From Paenibacillus sp. USDA918EY (GTDB lineage Bacteria; Bacillota; Bacilli; Paenibacillales; Paenibacillaceae): a stretch of DNA of 64,000 nt. How positions within the stretch are numbered: the stretch's first letter is position 1; every line of letters starts with the position of its first letter. Below, in pieces: positions 45,738 through 54,726 of the stretch. The stretch lies in assembly GCF_009870825.1 (NCBI RefSeq), contig NZ_WTWY01000007.1:1-64000 (forward strand), given 5' to 3'. The notes below the pieces were generated by a model, which saw only the letters and a list, made by a program, of their open reading frames with translations, ran no database searches and was not told the DNA's origin. Position numbers and translations under genes: made by a program.

Positions 45738-46754
45738 TCAAGGCCTAAAATGCTGTACAACCTTCCCTCGCCCAGCTTCCACTTCAACCTCTGCGTATGC
45801 GCCGTTGATGAAGGTGATCTGCGGAGGCACATGGCCGCAGTCGATGTCATGAATGACAGGCAACTGCAGTTCTTCCGCAAGCTCGCGGTATACATCCTCG
45901 GCGGTGTAATTTTCGACCGGACGGTTGGCCGGACTTCGTCCGAACATCAGGCCGGAACAATGATCGAACCAACCCGCCAGCTTCATCTGCACCAGCGACC
46001 GGCGCAAATCGGCCGTATTCAGCTCGCAATTTTCGAGATACCACAAAATCGGTTCCCCGCCGATCCGCTCCTGCTGAAAAGTGCGGACATCGCCAAACGG
46101 CGTGCCGATCAAATGCCGGATCACGTCGACGCAGCCGCCGAGCAGGCGGCCCTGAACATGAACCTTGCCGCCGGTTACCGTTTTCCAATCGGTCGGTTTC
46201 GTCAAATGAAAGATGCATGGCACCGGATTGGCATGGTCCCATTCTTTCTGAAACTTTGGCGACGAATGCTGCACAACCGATTCCCCGGTTTTCGTCGACA
46301 GCACGGTGCGCCACATTGCCGTCGTCTCGTCGGAATATTCGCCCCTCAAATCCACCAGATTCGTGCCATGGGCGGTGGCCAAGCCTGTTTTTAACGTCAC
46401 GGCAAGCAGCAGCACGCTAATGTCCGAATAACCGAGCATCCATTTTTCCGGCAGCTTCTCCAAATCGAGATGCTCCAGAATCTCAACCAGCAGCTCCCCG
46501 CCCCAAGGCGGCACGATCAGGTCAACCCCCTCGTCCCGTATCATCCGGTTCAGCTCGGCGGCGCGTACCTTGGCGGGAGCGGACTTTGCTTTGTTTTGCG
46601 TCCATACGGTTTCCCCGGTTATGACCCGAAAGCCATCCTTCTCCAAACGCCGGGTCGCTTCCCGAATCAAACCATGCATGGTTTCCTCCATGCCGGACGA
46701 AGGCGCAGTCGTGCCGATGACGGCCCCTTCTTTTAAAATGGGATAACGTATCAT
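45738..46754 (-). CDS. S66 family serine peptidase (LD-carboxypeptidase / MccF-like)
   Basis: 338 residues. The nucleophile Ser is in LGYSDISVLL near 112, the Glu-containing strand is in WYLENCELN and the His is in CGHVPPQ near the C-terminus. The N-terminal GTTAPSSG is also typical. Family members trim tetrapeptides in cell-wall recycling (LdcA) or detoxify microcin C-type peptide nucleotides (MccF). Length and sequence lean to the MccF-like branch. It overlaps the small membrane-protein gene upstream by four bases. Confidence 0.87.
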   Translation of the reverse strand: MIRYPILKEGAVIGTTAPSSGMEETMHGLIREATRRLEKDGFRVITGETVWTQNKAKSAPAKVRAAELNRMIRDEGVDLIVPPWGGELLVEILEHLDLEKLPEKWMLGYSDISVLLLAVTLKTGLATAHGTNLVDLRGEYSDETTAMWRTVLSTKTGESVVQHSSPKFQKEWDHANPVPCIFHLTKPTDWKTVTGGKVHVQGRLLGGCVDVIRHLIGTPFGDVRTFQQERIGGEPILWYLENCELNTADLRRSLVQMKLAGWFDHCSGLMFGRSPANRPVENYTAEDVYRELAEELQLPVIHDIDCGHVPPQITFINGAYAEVEVEAGRGKVVQHFRP

Positions 46755-46957
46755 TGCCGGTCCCCCCGTTTTCGAGTGTACTTATTAAGGTAATGATAAA
46801 TGAGATACGCAGCCATCATCAATAACGAGAAAACGAGCAAGCACCAAAACACGTTAAGAACGATCGGAGGGGTAAATTCCGCCAGGAAGTAGACAACAAA
46901 AACCAAAATCATATAGACCCCGAAAAATAAGGAGATTCTTTTGTAAAAATTCATCAC
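46751..46957 (-). CDS. Small membrane protein with two helices
   Basis: 68 residues, not recognised. Two hydrophobic helices (about 9-29 and 35-57) are followed by a basic tail (NKYTRKRGDRQ), giving N-in, C-in topology. The start is GTG (or the next ATG) with GGAGGTGA upstream. It overlaps the S66 peptidase gene, so the two are translationally coupled and may work together. Confidence 0.7.
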   Translation of the reverse strand: MMNFYKRISLFFGVYMILVFVVYFLAEFTPPIVLNVFWCLLVFSLLMMAAYLIYHYLNKYTRKRGDRQ

Positions 46958-47063
46958 CGGTTCACCTCCAGCCGCTGCACGGTAAAACGTCCCTTATCCA
47001 TTAAACAATGGCGGCAGGCAAAAGTTAGCACTTTTTTAGACTACGATCTTCCGGCAAATGCGT

Positions 47064-48374
47064 CTACCCGGAAACCTCCCGCATATCCTGCGACGGCGTC
47101 GCTGCCTGCTTGGACGGCCACAACACCGCCTGCAAAACGAGGCAAACCACGCCGATCAATAAAACTACCGCTCCCAAAAAGAGAAATACCCTATTTACGC
47201 CCCATCCATGAATAAGTGCCCCGCCAATTAAGGGTGCGGCAATCATGATGGTGCTGGCGGACATGTTTTGGATGCCGAAAATTCTTCCGGTCATGCCTTC
47301 CGGCGTTTCCCGCTGCAGCACATAGTTGTAGGTGACGATGAACAGACCGTTTCCAACGCCGATGACAAGGCCCAAAACAATGCTCCACAGTTCAGGCGAA
47401 CCCGGCGTAAGCAGCCCCATGCTTCCAAAGGCCGCTCCAACGAGCACGACGCCTCCGCCGATGCCGATTCCGTACTTTACCTTGCCGAGGCGATTGAGGA
47501 TCAGAATGGTGATGACCGCGCCTACCCCCGTCGCCGACACCATCCAGCCGAGAAGGGATTCGTTATGGGGAGCGATTTCCCGATACAACGTCGGAAACTG
47601 AAAATCGATCATGAGAATAACGAGCATGACGGCCATGTTAACGATAAAGCTGCTGAGCAAAATCCGGCGCTGCAGCAGCGCGCCCCAGCCCTGCTTCCAT
47701 AATTGGGCGAAACTTTGTTTGTGCTCCTCATCGCTTCCCGAATCACCGGATTCCTTCGGTTTTCCTCCCGCCTCGTTTTCTTCGATATGCCGCAGCGTAT
47801 ATAGCAACATGCAGGAAAGAAGACGCGTGATCGCATTCACAAGAATGCATAATTGCGGAGAGATGACCGTCAGAGCCACACCCCCAAGGAGAGGACCCGC
47901 GATTTTGGAAAATTGGTTCACGAGGCCGTTGTAAGAAGTCGCCTTCAACAGCTGATCTTCATGAACCACTTGCCGGGTCAACGCCTGATGCGCCGGTACG
48001 CGGAAAACGCCCATGGCGGCACGCAGCGCAAGGAGCGGCAGCAGCCAGTACATGCCCGGGGCAAAAAGAAGCAGCACGGTAAGCACCGCTTCGGCCGCGT
48101 CGGCGATCAGCATCAGATTAACCTTTTTCCACCGGTCGGCGATGACGCCGGCAAACGACCCGAGCAGAATGCCGGGCAAAGCCATCATCACCGGAATCAG
48201 GGCGATCATAAACGGATCGGCGTGCCAGCGGTAAGCTACCAAAATTTCGATCGCAAAAGCATCGAACCATTCGCCGAAAGACGCCATGGCGTAGGCCGCG
48301 AACATTTTCGAATACGTCCGGTTGCCCCAAATCGATGCCGGGCGGCTACCGGGTGCGGATGATACGGTTGACAT
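47064..48374 (-). CDS. MFS transporter, MefA/EntS-like efflux type
   Basis: 436 residues with 12 predicted helices and an N-terminal FAAYAMASFGEWFDAFAIEILV segment as in the MFS_3 (macrolide efflux/enterobactin exporter) group. A cytoplasmic loop near the middle is rich in Ser/Gly/Glu. The ATG has GGAGG seven bases upstream. It follows the regulator at 48433-49593 by 58 bp on the same strand and is probably under its control. Confidence 0.87.
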   Translation of the reverse strand: MSTVSSAPGSRPASIWGNRTYSKMFAAYAMASFGEWFDAFAIEILVAYRWHADPFMIALIPVMMALPGILLGSFAGVIADRWKKVNLMLIADAAEAVLTVLLLFAPGMYWLLPLLALRAAMGVFRVPAHQALTRQVVHEDQLLKATSYNGLVNQFSKIAGPLLGGVALTVISPQLCILVNAITRLLSCMLLYTLRHIEENEAGGKPKESGDSGSDEEHKQSFAQLWKQGWGALLQRRILLSSFIVNMAVMLVILMIDFQFPTLYREIAPHNESLLGWMVSATGVGAVITILILNRLGKVKYGIGIGGGVVLVGAAFGSMGLLTPGSPELWSIVLGLVIGVGNGLFIVTYNYVLQRETPEGMTGRIFGIQNMSASTIMIAAPLIGGALIHGWGVNRVFLFLGAVVLLIGVVCLVLQAVLWPSKQAATPSQDMREVSG

Positions 48375-48432
48375 GAAAGTTCCTCCATGAATCAGAATGC
48401 TTCCATCTTAACGGAGAAATATCAGAAGAATA

Positions 48433-49593
48433 TCAGACGGAGTCTAGAATCCGCTCGATCATCCGCTCAAGCGGCTGTTGATGCCCCGAAAGCCCGTACA
48501 TCCGTTCAAATTCATCATAACGCGCTTGAAACTGCCGCTGCAGAGGAGGATCATGATGTACCGTTTCAAGGAAATCCAGCGTGCCTGCGACCGAACTCAC
48601 CAGCAAAGGTGCATTATGCGCCGCTTCCCCGACTTCGAGGCCATGTTCAAAAGCGGCCAGCGCTTCTTTACGGCGGCCTTGTAGCAGAAGGAGCCTTCCT
48701 TTTAAGCCGTGATAGGTGCAGATTTCCCTTAAATAAGGAGCGTCGGCCAGCATGCCCTCGATCCGCTTGGAACATCGCTCCGCCTCCGGTACATGCCGCG
48801 CCTTCAGATGAATGTACATTTCCGACGTGGCCACATGCACCTTAAAACTATCAAGCTCTCCATCTAGGCTTTCGATGATCCGGTATGCCTCTTCGACTTT
48901 GAGCAAGTCTTCTTCGATGCGCCCGTTGTCGGTATAGAGCCCGATGATGTTCAGCATTTCCAGCTCCCGCTGCATTTGAAACGGCATGATATTGGCCTCG
49001 ATGGCCCGTTCAAAGTAATCCAGGCATTTCTGCGCTTCCTTGTAAAAGGCATAATAGGAAACCAGCAGCCAGTATAATTTGTCCCGGTCCTCCACTTCGG
49101 AGCTATTCAGAAACCAATCCAGGTCCGCCTGCACAAAACGGAGAAACATCAAATGGAAGGTATCAATGTTCACGCCAAGCAGCTCCTGTTGGTTCGCGAG
49201 CGCCAGCATCGACCGGCTTTGCCCAAGCTTCTGATAGGTATCCAGTAGCTCCGCGATTTGCTGCTGCAGGCCTCCGTCCGACCATGACGGGATATTGAAC
49301 ACCGGGGTGTCCTGCATGATTAAGCTGTAACCGAGTCCCCGCACGGTAGCCAGCCGGATCTTTCCGCTCCATCGCTTCAGCTTCTTCCGCAAGCGGTAAA
49401 CATGATCGTCGACGGTACGCTCTCCGGGATATTCCATCGGCCATACCTGGTCCAGCAGCTGCTCCCTCGTGAAGGTCCGGCCTGCATGCTGATAAAGAAA
49501 CCTCAGAAGCGCATATTCTTTCGCTAACAGCGTGACGGTCTCCGAACCATAAGACACCGAATAATCGTTTGGGTGAAAGTTCAAAAAAGCCAA
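48433..49593 (-). CDS. Regulator with OmpR-type DNA-binding domain and TPR-like C-terminal part
   Basis: About 386 residues. The first 105 residues form an OmpR/PhoB-type winged helix (EYALLRFLYQHAGRTFTREQLLDQVW, then ERTVDDHVYRLRKKL and VRGLGYSL). There is no receiver domain. The remaining 280 residues are all-helical with TPR-like repeats, as in SARP/BTAD or MalT-like regulators. A TTG at 49593 has GGGGGAG eight bases upstream and is preferred to TTG 49623. It precedes an MFS gene. Signal unknown. Confidence 0.8.
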   Translation of the reverse strand: MAFLNFHPNDYSVSYGSETVTLLAKEYALLRFLYQHAGRTFTREQLLDQVWPMEYPGERTVDDHVYRLRKKLKRWSGKIRLATVRGLGYSLIMQDTPVFNIPSWSDGGLQQQIAELLDTYQKLGQSRSMLALANQQELLGVNIDTFHLMFLRFVQADLDWFLNSSEVEDRDKLYWLLVSYYAFYKEAQKCLDYFERAIEANIMPFQMQRELEMLNIIGLYTDNGRIEEDLLKVEEAYRIIESLDGELDSFKVHVATSEMYIHLKARHVPEAERCSKRIEGMLADAPYLREICTYHGLKGRLLLLQGRRKEALAAFEHGLEVGEAAHNAPLLVSSVAGTLDFLETVHHDPPLQRQFQARYDEFERMYGLSGHQQPLERMIERILDSV

Positions 49594-49765
49594 GCTTGTT
49601 TCTCCCCCTTGCGCTCCATTCAATAGTAGTAAGCCTATTAAATCATATACAGGATTTTACAGACAAGATCCCGCTGCATAACGGGCTGTGCCGACGTACC
49701 CGCCCCTTCCCGCCAAGATTTTCAATGTTGAATCGCAGCATCCGGGCCCAAATGGTTCCTTATGC

Positions 49766-49812
49766 AAAAACGGCTGCCCGCACCCCTTTTCGGAATGCAA
49801 GCAGCCGTTCCC
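49766..49812 (-). terminator. Terminator of the yclNOPQ-like operon
   Basis: On the minus strand AACGGCTGC and GCAGCCGTT form the stem and TTTTGC follows. Confidence 0.78.
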
Positions 49813-49843
49813 TTTCGATAACCTGTAAAGGCAATCTGCAGGC

Positions 49844-50842
49844 TTATTTGATGCTGTCGCCGACTTCCTTCACCATTTCCTGCACGGACAGCAGACCGCC
49901 GCCGGAGAGGTACCAGTAGTTCGGATCGAGATACACGATATGCCCGTCTTTATAGGCATTCGTGTTTTTCACAAGGTCGTTTTCGACGGTTTGCTTCGCT
50001 TTTTCCCCGTCTTTATCGGTCGCTACCGCAGCGTCGCGGTCCACGACAAACAGATAGTCCGGATTTTTCTCGGCAACGTATTCGCTCGTTACGCTTTGGC
50101 CGTGCGTCGATACTTCAATTTTGTCATCCGAAGGGGCAAATCCGAGCACGTCATGAATGATGCCGAATCGGGAATTCGGGCCGTACGCGCTTAGCTTGCC
50201 TTCGTTGGAAAGGACGATCAGCGCTTTTTTGCCGGAAGCGGCAGCTTTGTCATGCACTTCGGCAATCGACTTGTCGATTGCTTCGAGTCCGGTTTTGATT
50301 TCGTCTTCCTTGCCGAAGATTTGACCGACGGTGGTCATGTTTTCTTTAAAAGAGTCCATGAATTTGGTCGTATCCAGTCCAAGGTATACGGTCGGAGCGA
50401 TTTTGCTCAGTTCATCGTAAGCGTCGGATTGTCTGCCGGAAATGATGATCAGGTCCGGAGACAGGGCGTTGATTTTTTCGAAATCGGGCTCTTTCAAGCT
50501 GCCGACATTTTTATAAGCATCTTTATCCGCGTATTTGGACAGGTATGGAGGGATGTTCGCCTGCGGCACGCCTGTTACCTTGATGCCCAGCTTATCGAGC
50601 GTGTCGAGAATCCCGAAGTCGAATACGACGACTTTTTGCGGGTTTTTCTTCACTTTTGTTTCGCCCAGCTTATGTTTAATCGTCAGTTCATCCGAACCGG
50701 ATGCATCGGAGGAGCTGCCGGACGCATTGGCCGACGTTTCCGTTACCGGCGTTTCCGCCGTCTTGTTATTGTTGCCGCAAGCTGCCAGCACGAACACCAG
50801 CATCGCGGATAGGATCAGCATGAACATGTTTCTTGTTTTCAC
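49844..50842 (-). CDS. yclQ: Siderophore-binding lipoprotein (YclQ-like)
   Basis: 332 residues with a lipoprotein signal (lipobox LAAC at about residues 18-21) and a Ser/Ala/Thr-rich linker. A class III periplasmic-binding fold follows, with LSPDLIIISGRQ and the helix linking the two lobes. Context with yclNOP suggests a petrobactin or related catecholate/carboxylate siderophore. The GTG at 50842 follows GAGGTGA; an upstream GTG at 50851 overlaps that site. A 170-bp gap separates it from yclP. Confidence 0.88.
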   Translation of the reverse strand: MKTRNMFMLILSAMLVFVLAACGNNNKTAETPVTETSANASGSSSDASGSDELTIKHKLGETKVKKNPQKVVVFDFGILDTLDKLGIKVTGVPQANIPPYLSKYADKDAYKNVGSLKEPDFEKINALSPDLIIISGRQSDAYDELSKIAPTVYLGLDTTKFMDSFKENMTTVGQIFGKEDEIKTGLEAIDKSIAEVHDKAAASGKKALIVLSNEGKLSAYGPNSRFGIIHDVLGFAPSDDKIEVSTHGQSVTSEYVAEKNPDYLFVVDRDAAVATDKDGEKAKQTVENDLVKNTNAYKDGHIVYLDPNYWYLSGGGLLSVQEMVKEVGDSIK

Positions 50843-51012
50843 GGGGGTCACCTCATTTATAATTTTTTAGTTCTTACTTTCGTGCACGGCGGCCGCCACG
50901 CAATACCTAAACAGAGCCAAATTTATAAAATGATGCGACGCACAGCAATCCTGCCGGGCCCTGGCAATTGGCGGTGCATCGATCTCATTACCAAAGTCGG
51001 GAAACGCAGGTT

Positions 51013-51771
51013 TTACGCAAAATAAACGCAAATGCGATGATTATTGATCGTTTCGATCGGAATGTCCATGCCGTACACCTGCTTCAGCACGGACGAATCG
51101 ATGATTTCCGCTGCCGACCCTTCCTTGACGACACGCCCGTCCTTGAGCGCGACGATATCGTCGGAATAGACCGAAGCGAAGTTGATGTCGTGAATGACGA
51201 TAATGACGGTTTTGCCAAGCTCGTCGACCATCCGCCGCAGCACCTTCATGATTTGCACCGAGTGCTTCATGTCCAGGTTGTTCAGCGGTTCGTCGAGAAG
51301 CACGTATTCCGTGTTTTGCGCGATGACCATGGCGATAAACGCCCGCTGCTGCTGGCCGCCGCTCAGCTGATCCAAATATTGATGCTGCAAATCCTCCAGC
51401 TCCATATAACGGATCGCCTCGTCGACGTATTGCCAATCCTCCGGCTTCAGCTTGCCCTGCGAATACGGGAAACGCCCGAAGCTCACCAGCTCGCGGATCG
51501 TAAGCCGCACATTGATATGGTTGGACTGCTTGAGGATCGATATTTTTTTCGCAAGCTCGCTGCTTTTGCATTTGTCGATAGGCTGCCCTTCGATCCGAAT
51601 GTCGCCTTCGTCCTTTTTGTTCAGGCGGCTGATCAGGGACAAAAGCGTGCTTTTCCCCGCGCCGTTCGCGCCGATGAAGGAAGTGATCTTCCCTTTGCGG
51701 ATCGTGACGGACACGTCGTCCAAGACCGTTTTGTTGTTGTATCGTTTGGTTACGTTTTTGACCTCGATCAC
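51013..51771 (-). CDS. yclP: Siderophore ABC transporter ATP-binding protein (YclP-like)
   Basis: 252 residues. Walker A GANGAGKST, signature LSGGQQQR, Walker B VLLDEPLNNLD and switch His in IVIHDINFA. Energises import through YclN/YclO. Its ATG overlaps the yclO stop by four bases. Confidence 0.92.
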   Translation of the reverse strand: MIEVKNVTKRYNNKTVLDDVSVTIRKGKITSFIGANGAGKSTLLSLISRLNKKDEGDIRIEGQPIDKCKSSELAKKISILKQSNHINVRLTIRELVSFGRFPYSQGKLKPEDWQYVDEAIRYMELEDLQHQYLDQLSGGQQQRAFIAMVIAQNTEYVLLDEPLNNLDMKHSVQIMKVLRRMVDELGKTVIIVIHDINFASVYSDDIVALKDGRVVKEGSAAEIIDSSVLKQVYGMDIPIETINNHRICVYFA

Positions 51772-52712
51772 GACGATTTACTCTCCTTTAGCAGCAGGTA
51801 GAGGAAGTAGATTCCTCCGGCCAGATTGATGATAACGCTTAAGGTCGTGGAGAAGGTGAATACCCGCTCGACCAGCAGCTGCCCGCCCACCAGGGCGATG
51901 ATGCTCAGCAGCATGGAGCCGAGAATGAGGAAATGATGTTTGTAGGTTCTCATGAACTGGTAGCCGACATTCGCGACGAGCAGCCCGAGGAACGTGATCG
52001 GTCCGACGAGCGCCGTCGAGATCGAAATGAGCACCGCCACCACCACAAGCATTCTTTTGACGACCTTGTCGTAATCCACGCCCAAATTCACCGCCTGGTC
52101 CTTTCCCAGGGCAATGACATCCAGATACTTGGCATAACGCGCGAAGTATACCGCCACGCCCGCCATCAGCACGAGCGACAGGATGAGCAGCTCCGTGTTG
52201 ACGTTGTTGAAGCTCGCGAACATTTTATCCTGGACGATCTGGAATTCGTTCGGGTCGATCAGCACCTCCATGAAGGTCGAAAGGCTCTGGAACAACGTGC
52301 CGAAGATCAGCCCGAGCAGCAGCAGGAAGTAAATGTTTTGCCCTTCCCGCTTGAACAGCAGCTTGTAAAAAACCACCGAAAAAAGCGCCATCAGGCCGAC
52401 CGAGATGATGAAGTTTACGTTTTTGCCCATCGTCGTCAGGCCCGCCGAACCGAATATGTAAACCATAAAGGTTTGGAACAGCATATACAGCGAATCCAGT
52501 CCCATAATGCTTGGCGTCAGGATGCGGTTGTTTGTAATGGTCTGGAACACGACGGTCGAAAAAGCGATCGCCCCGCCGGTCAAGATCATGGCCAGTATCT
52601 TTTTGCCCCTGCGCGGAAGGACGTAATCCCAATGGCCTCCGGCCTGGATCAGCATGAACACGGCGATGAGGGCAAGTGCGATAACTGCCAGAAAAATGAG
52701 CTTTTTTTTCAT
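51768..52712 (-). CDS. yclO: Siderophore ABC transporter permease (YclO-like)
   Basis: 314 residues, FecCD-type permease with about nine helices and a GPITFLGLLVANVGYQ coupling region. The ATG at 52712 overlaps the yclN stop by four bases. The frame is open to 53735, but the upstream part is yclN read out of frame. Confidence 0.92.
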   Translation of the reverse strand: MKKKLIFLAVIALALIAVFMLIQAGGHWDYVLPRRGKKILAMILTGGAIAFSTVVFQTITNNRILTPSIMGLDSLYMLFQTFMVYIFGSAGLTTMGKNVNFIISVGLMALFSVVFYKLLFKREGQNIYFLLLLGLIFGTLFQSLSTFMEVLIDPNEFQIVQDKMFASFNNVNTELLILSLVLMAGVAVYFARYAKYLDVIALGKDQAVNLGVDYDKVVKRMLVVVAVLISISTALVGPITFLGLLVANVGYQFMRTYKHHFLILGSMLLSIIALVGGQLLVERVFTFSTTLSVIINLAGGIYFLYLLLKESKSS

Positions 52713-53662
52713 GACGCATATGCCTTTCTTCTCAGGAGTAGGAAAATGAAGATCGCGCTGCCCAGCACGCCGACCGTCAGGCCGATGGAAATCTCGTACG
52801 GATAAATGATGATCCGGCCCAAAATGTCGCAGAACAGGACGAACACGGCTCCGAGCAAAGCGGTATGCGTCAGGTTTTTTTTCAAATGGTCGCCCTGGTA
52901 CATCGTCACGATGTTCGGAACGACCAGCCCGAGGAACGGAATCGTGCCGACCGTCAAAATGACGACCGACGACACCGCCGCGACCAGCACCAGCCCGATA
53001 TTGACGACCGCCTTGTAGTTCAGACCCAGGTTGACCGCAAACTCCTCGCCCATGCCCGCGATCGTAAAGCGGTTCGCGAACAGGTAGGCGATAATCATCA
53101 GCGGGATGCTGACGTACAGCATTTCGTAGCGGCCTTTCAGCACCGTCGAGAAATCGCCTTGCAGCCAGGCTGACATGTTCTGGATCAGGTCGTTTTTGTA
53201 GGCAAAAAAAGTCGTGATCGAGCTGACGATATTGCCGAACATCAACCCCACCAGCGGTATGAAAATCGCGTCCTTGAACTTCACCCGGTCCAGAATCCGC
53301 ATAAAAATAAAGGTGCCCAGCAGCGCGAACACGAAAGCGACCAAAATTTTCTCCAGCGTGCTCGCGTTCGAAAACAGCATCATCGCCACCAAAATGCCGA
53401 ACCTGGCCGAATCCATCGTCCCCGCCGTCGTCGGCGAAACGAATTTGTTGCGCGTCAGCTGCTGCATGATCAAGCCGATGATGCTCATGCTGGTGCCGGC
53501 GATGATCATGCTGACCAACCTCGGCAGGCGGCTGATCCACATGACCTGCTGCTGTTCCGGGGTCAGATGCAGCAAATCCCAAGGCGCGATGTCTTTGACC
53601 CCCACGAACAGGGATATGATGGATAACACGATAAAAGCTGCCCACAAGTACCACATTTTCAT
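52709..53662 (-). CDS. yclN: Siderophore ABC transporter permease (YclN-like)
   Basis: 317 residues, FecCD-type permease and first gene of the import operon. The coupling helix region is GTIPFLGLVVPNIVTMY. The ribosome site is weak (AAAGAG). A Fur box lies in the promoter. Gene order yclN-yclO-yclP-yclQ is that of the B. subtilis petrobactin system. Confidence 0.92.
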   Translation of the reverse strand: MKMWYLWAAFIVLSIISLFVGVKDIAPWDLLHLTPEQQQVMWISRLPRLVSMIIAGTSMSIIGLIMQQLTRNKFVSPTTAGTMDSARFGILVAMMLFSNASTLEKILVAFVFALLGTFIFMRILDRVKFKDAIFIPLVGLMFGNIVSSITTFFAYKNDLIQNMSAWLQGDFSTVLKGRYEMLYVSIPLMIIAYLFANRFTIAGMGEEFAVNLGLNYKAVVNIGLVLVAAVSSVVILTVGTIPFLGLVVPNIVTMYQGDHLKKNLTHTALLGAVFVLFCDILGRIIIYPYEISIGLTVGVLGSAIFIFLLLRRKAYAS

Positions 53663-53706
53663 TAGGAATCAGACTCTTTCTATCCAGACTATATGTCATC
53701 ATATTA

Positions 53707-53735
53707 CATATAATAAGAATGATATTCATTCTCAA
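53707..53735 (-). promoter_or_regulatory. Fur-controlled promoter of yclNOPQ
   Basis: On the minus strand TTGAGA (53730-53735), 17 bases, TATATG (53707-53712). The Fur box TGAGAATGAATATCA (53720-53734) matches TGATAATNATTATCA at 12 of 14 fixed positions and overlaps the -35 and spacer. Confidence 0.85.
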
Positions 53736-53842
53736 TTAGATCGACTCTGTTTATCATTCTACCAGCTGAACCTGTTTTGTCAATCGTCAAATCGCGATCA
53801 AATCAAGGAATTTTGGGATCAATACAAAGTCATCGAACAACG

Positions 53843-53870
53843 AAAAAGCCGTAATCACAAGGATTACAGC
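53843..53870 (-). terminator. Terminator of the CPBP protease gene
   Basis: On the minus strand GCTGTAATC, loop CTTGT, GATTACGGC, then TTTTTCG. Confidence 0.8.
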
Positions 53871-53910
53871 CTGCCCACTTTGTGGTTTTATGCACAAAAC
53901 GGTATACAAT

Positions 53911-54615
53911 TTATGCAAATGCCGTCAGCAGCACCGCCACCGTGTTCGTCAACCCGTGAACGATGATGCCGGGAACGACGGAACGCGTTTTTTCATAGGT
54001 CCAGGCGAAAATCAGGCCGCTCGCGAAATTGAGGGGAAGCGTGTTATACGTCGGGATGTGGGCGATCGTAAACAGTGAGGAGCTGATGAAGAGCGCCCAC
54101 CCCGCCCCGAAACGCGTCCGAAACCAGCGGTACAGAAAACCCCGATACAGAATTTCCTCATAGATGGGCGAAATGACGCCTGCGGCCGCAACGGCGATCA
54201 GGATGCCCAGAACGCTCGCATGGCTTTGCAAACTATCGGTTTTACTGTTTTCGTAGCCGCCGCCAAGCAGCGTCATCAGAAACAGCATAGCCGTCCCGAG
54301 TGCCAGGATCGCAGCCGACCACAGCAGAATGGCGCTCCAATATTTGCGCGGAAAAGAACGGAGACCCACCTCGGACCATCCGGCTTTATGCGGGTAGAGC
54401 GCAATAAGATAAAGACTTGCCATGTACACGATGCTCAGGATAAAGCCCATCAGCGTACCCGCATACAACGAGTTGCCGAACCATTTTTCCAGAAACGCGT
54501 ATAATTTGACTTCCACCAGCCATGGCACCAGCAGAAAAGCCAAAAAAACGATGGCGGCCAGCTCTTTGACCGACCAAGGATCTTTGGCCCAAGTTTGATT
54601 GTTGTTTGCTTTCAT
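53911..54615 (-). CDS. CPBP family intramembrane metalloprotease (Abi/CAAX-like)
   Basis: 234 residues with about six predicted membrane helices. The family motifs are EEILYRGFLYRWFR, FTIAHIP and a C-terminal GLTNT-containing helix with His; the two Glu, Arg and His are intact. Such proteases cleave prenylated or membrane substrates or protect against bacteriocins. The ATG at 54615 has AGGGGG ten bases upstream. It is divergent from a merR gene, with a MerR-type promoter between them. Confidence 0.88.
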   Translation of the reverse strand: MKANNNQTWAKDPWSVKELAAIVFLAFLLVPWLVEVKLYAFLEKWFGNSLYAGTLMGFILSIVYMASLYLIALYPHKAGWSEVGLRSFPRKYWSAILLWSAAILALGTAMLFLMTLLGGGYENSKTDSLQSHASVLGILIAVAAAGVISPIYEEILYRGFLYRWFRTRFGAGWALFISSSLFTIAHIPTYNTLPLNFASGLIFAWTYEKTRSVVPGIIVHGLTNTVAVLLTAFA

Positions 54616-54653
54616 TTGCACATTCCCCCTGTATTTTCCTTCGGTTAAGGTGT

Positions 54654-54684
54654 AGTCTACAAGGTGACGCAACGTCACCTGCAA
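54654..54684 (-). promoter_or_regulatory. MerR-type promoter (19-bp spacer) of the CPBP gene
   Basis: On the minus strand TTGCAG (54679-54684), 19 bases, TAGACT (54654-54659). The spacer region contains the perfect dyad AGGTGACGCAACGTCACCT (54662-54680). A long spacer with a central dyad is the hallmark of MerR activation. Confidence 0.8.
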
Positions 54685-54726
54685 GCACAAATTTTTAAAC
54701 CTGTAAGGAAGCGGGGGTTGATTGCC

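Noticed and set aside
52713..53735. N-terminal extension of the yclO frame
   Set aside because: It is yclN read out of frame; yclO has a normal start at 52712 overlapping the yclN stop.
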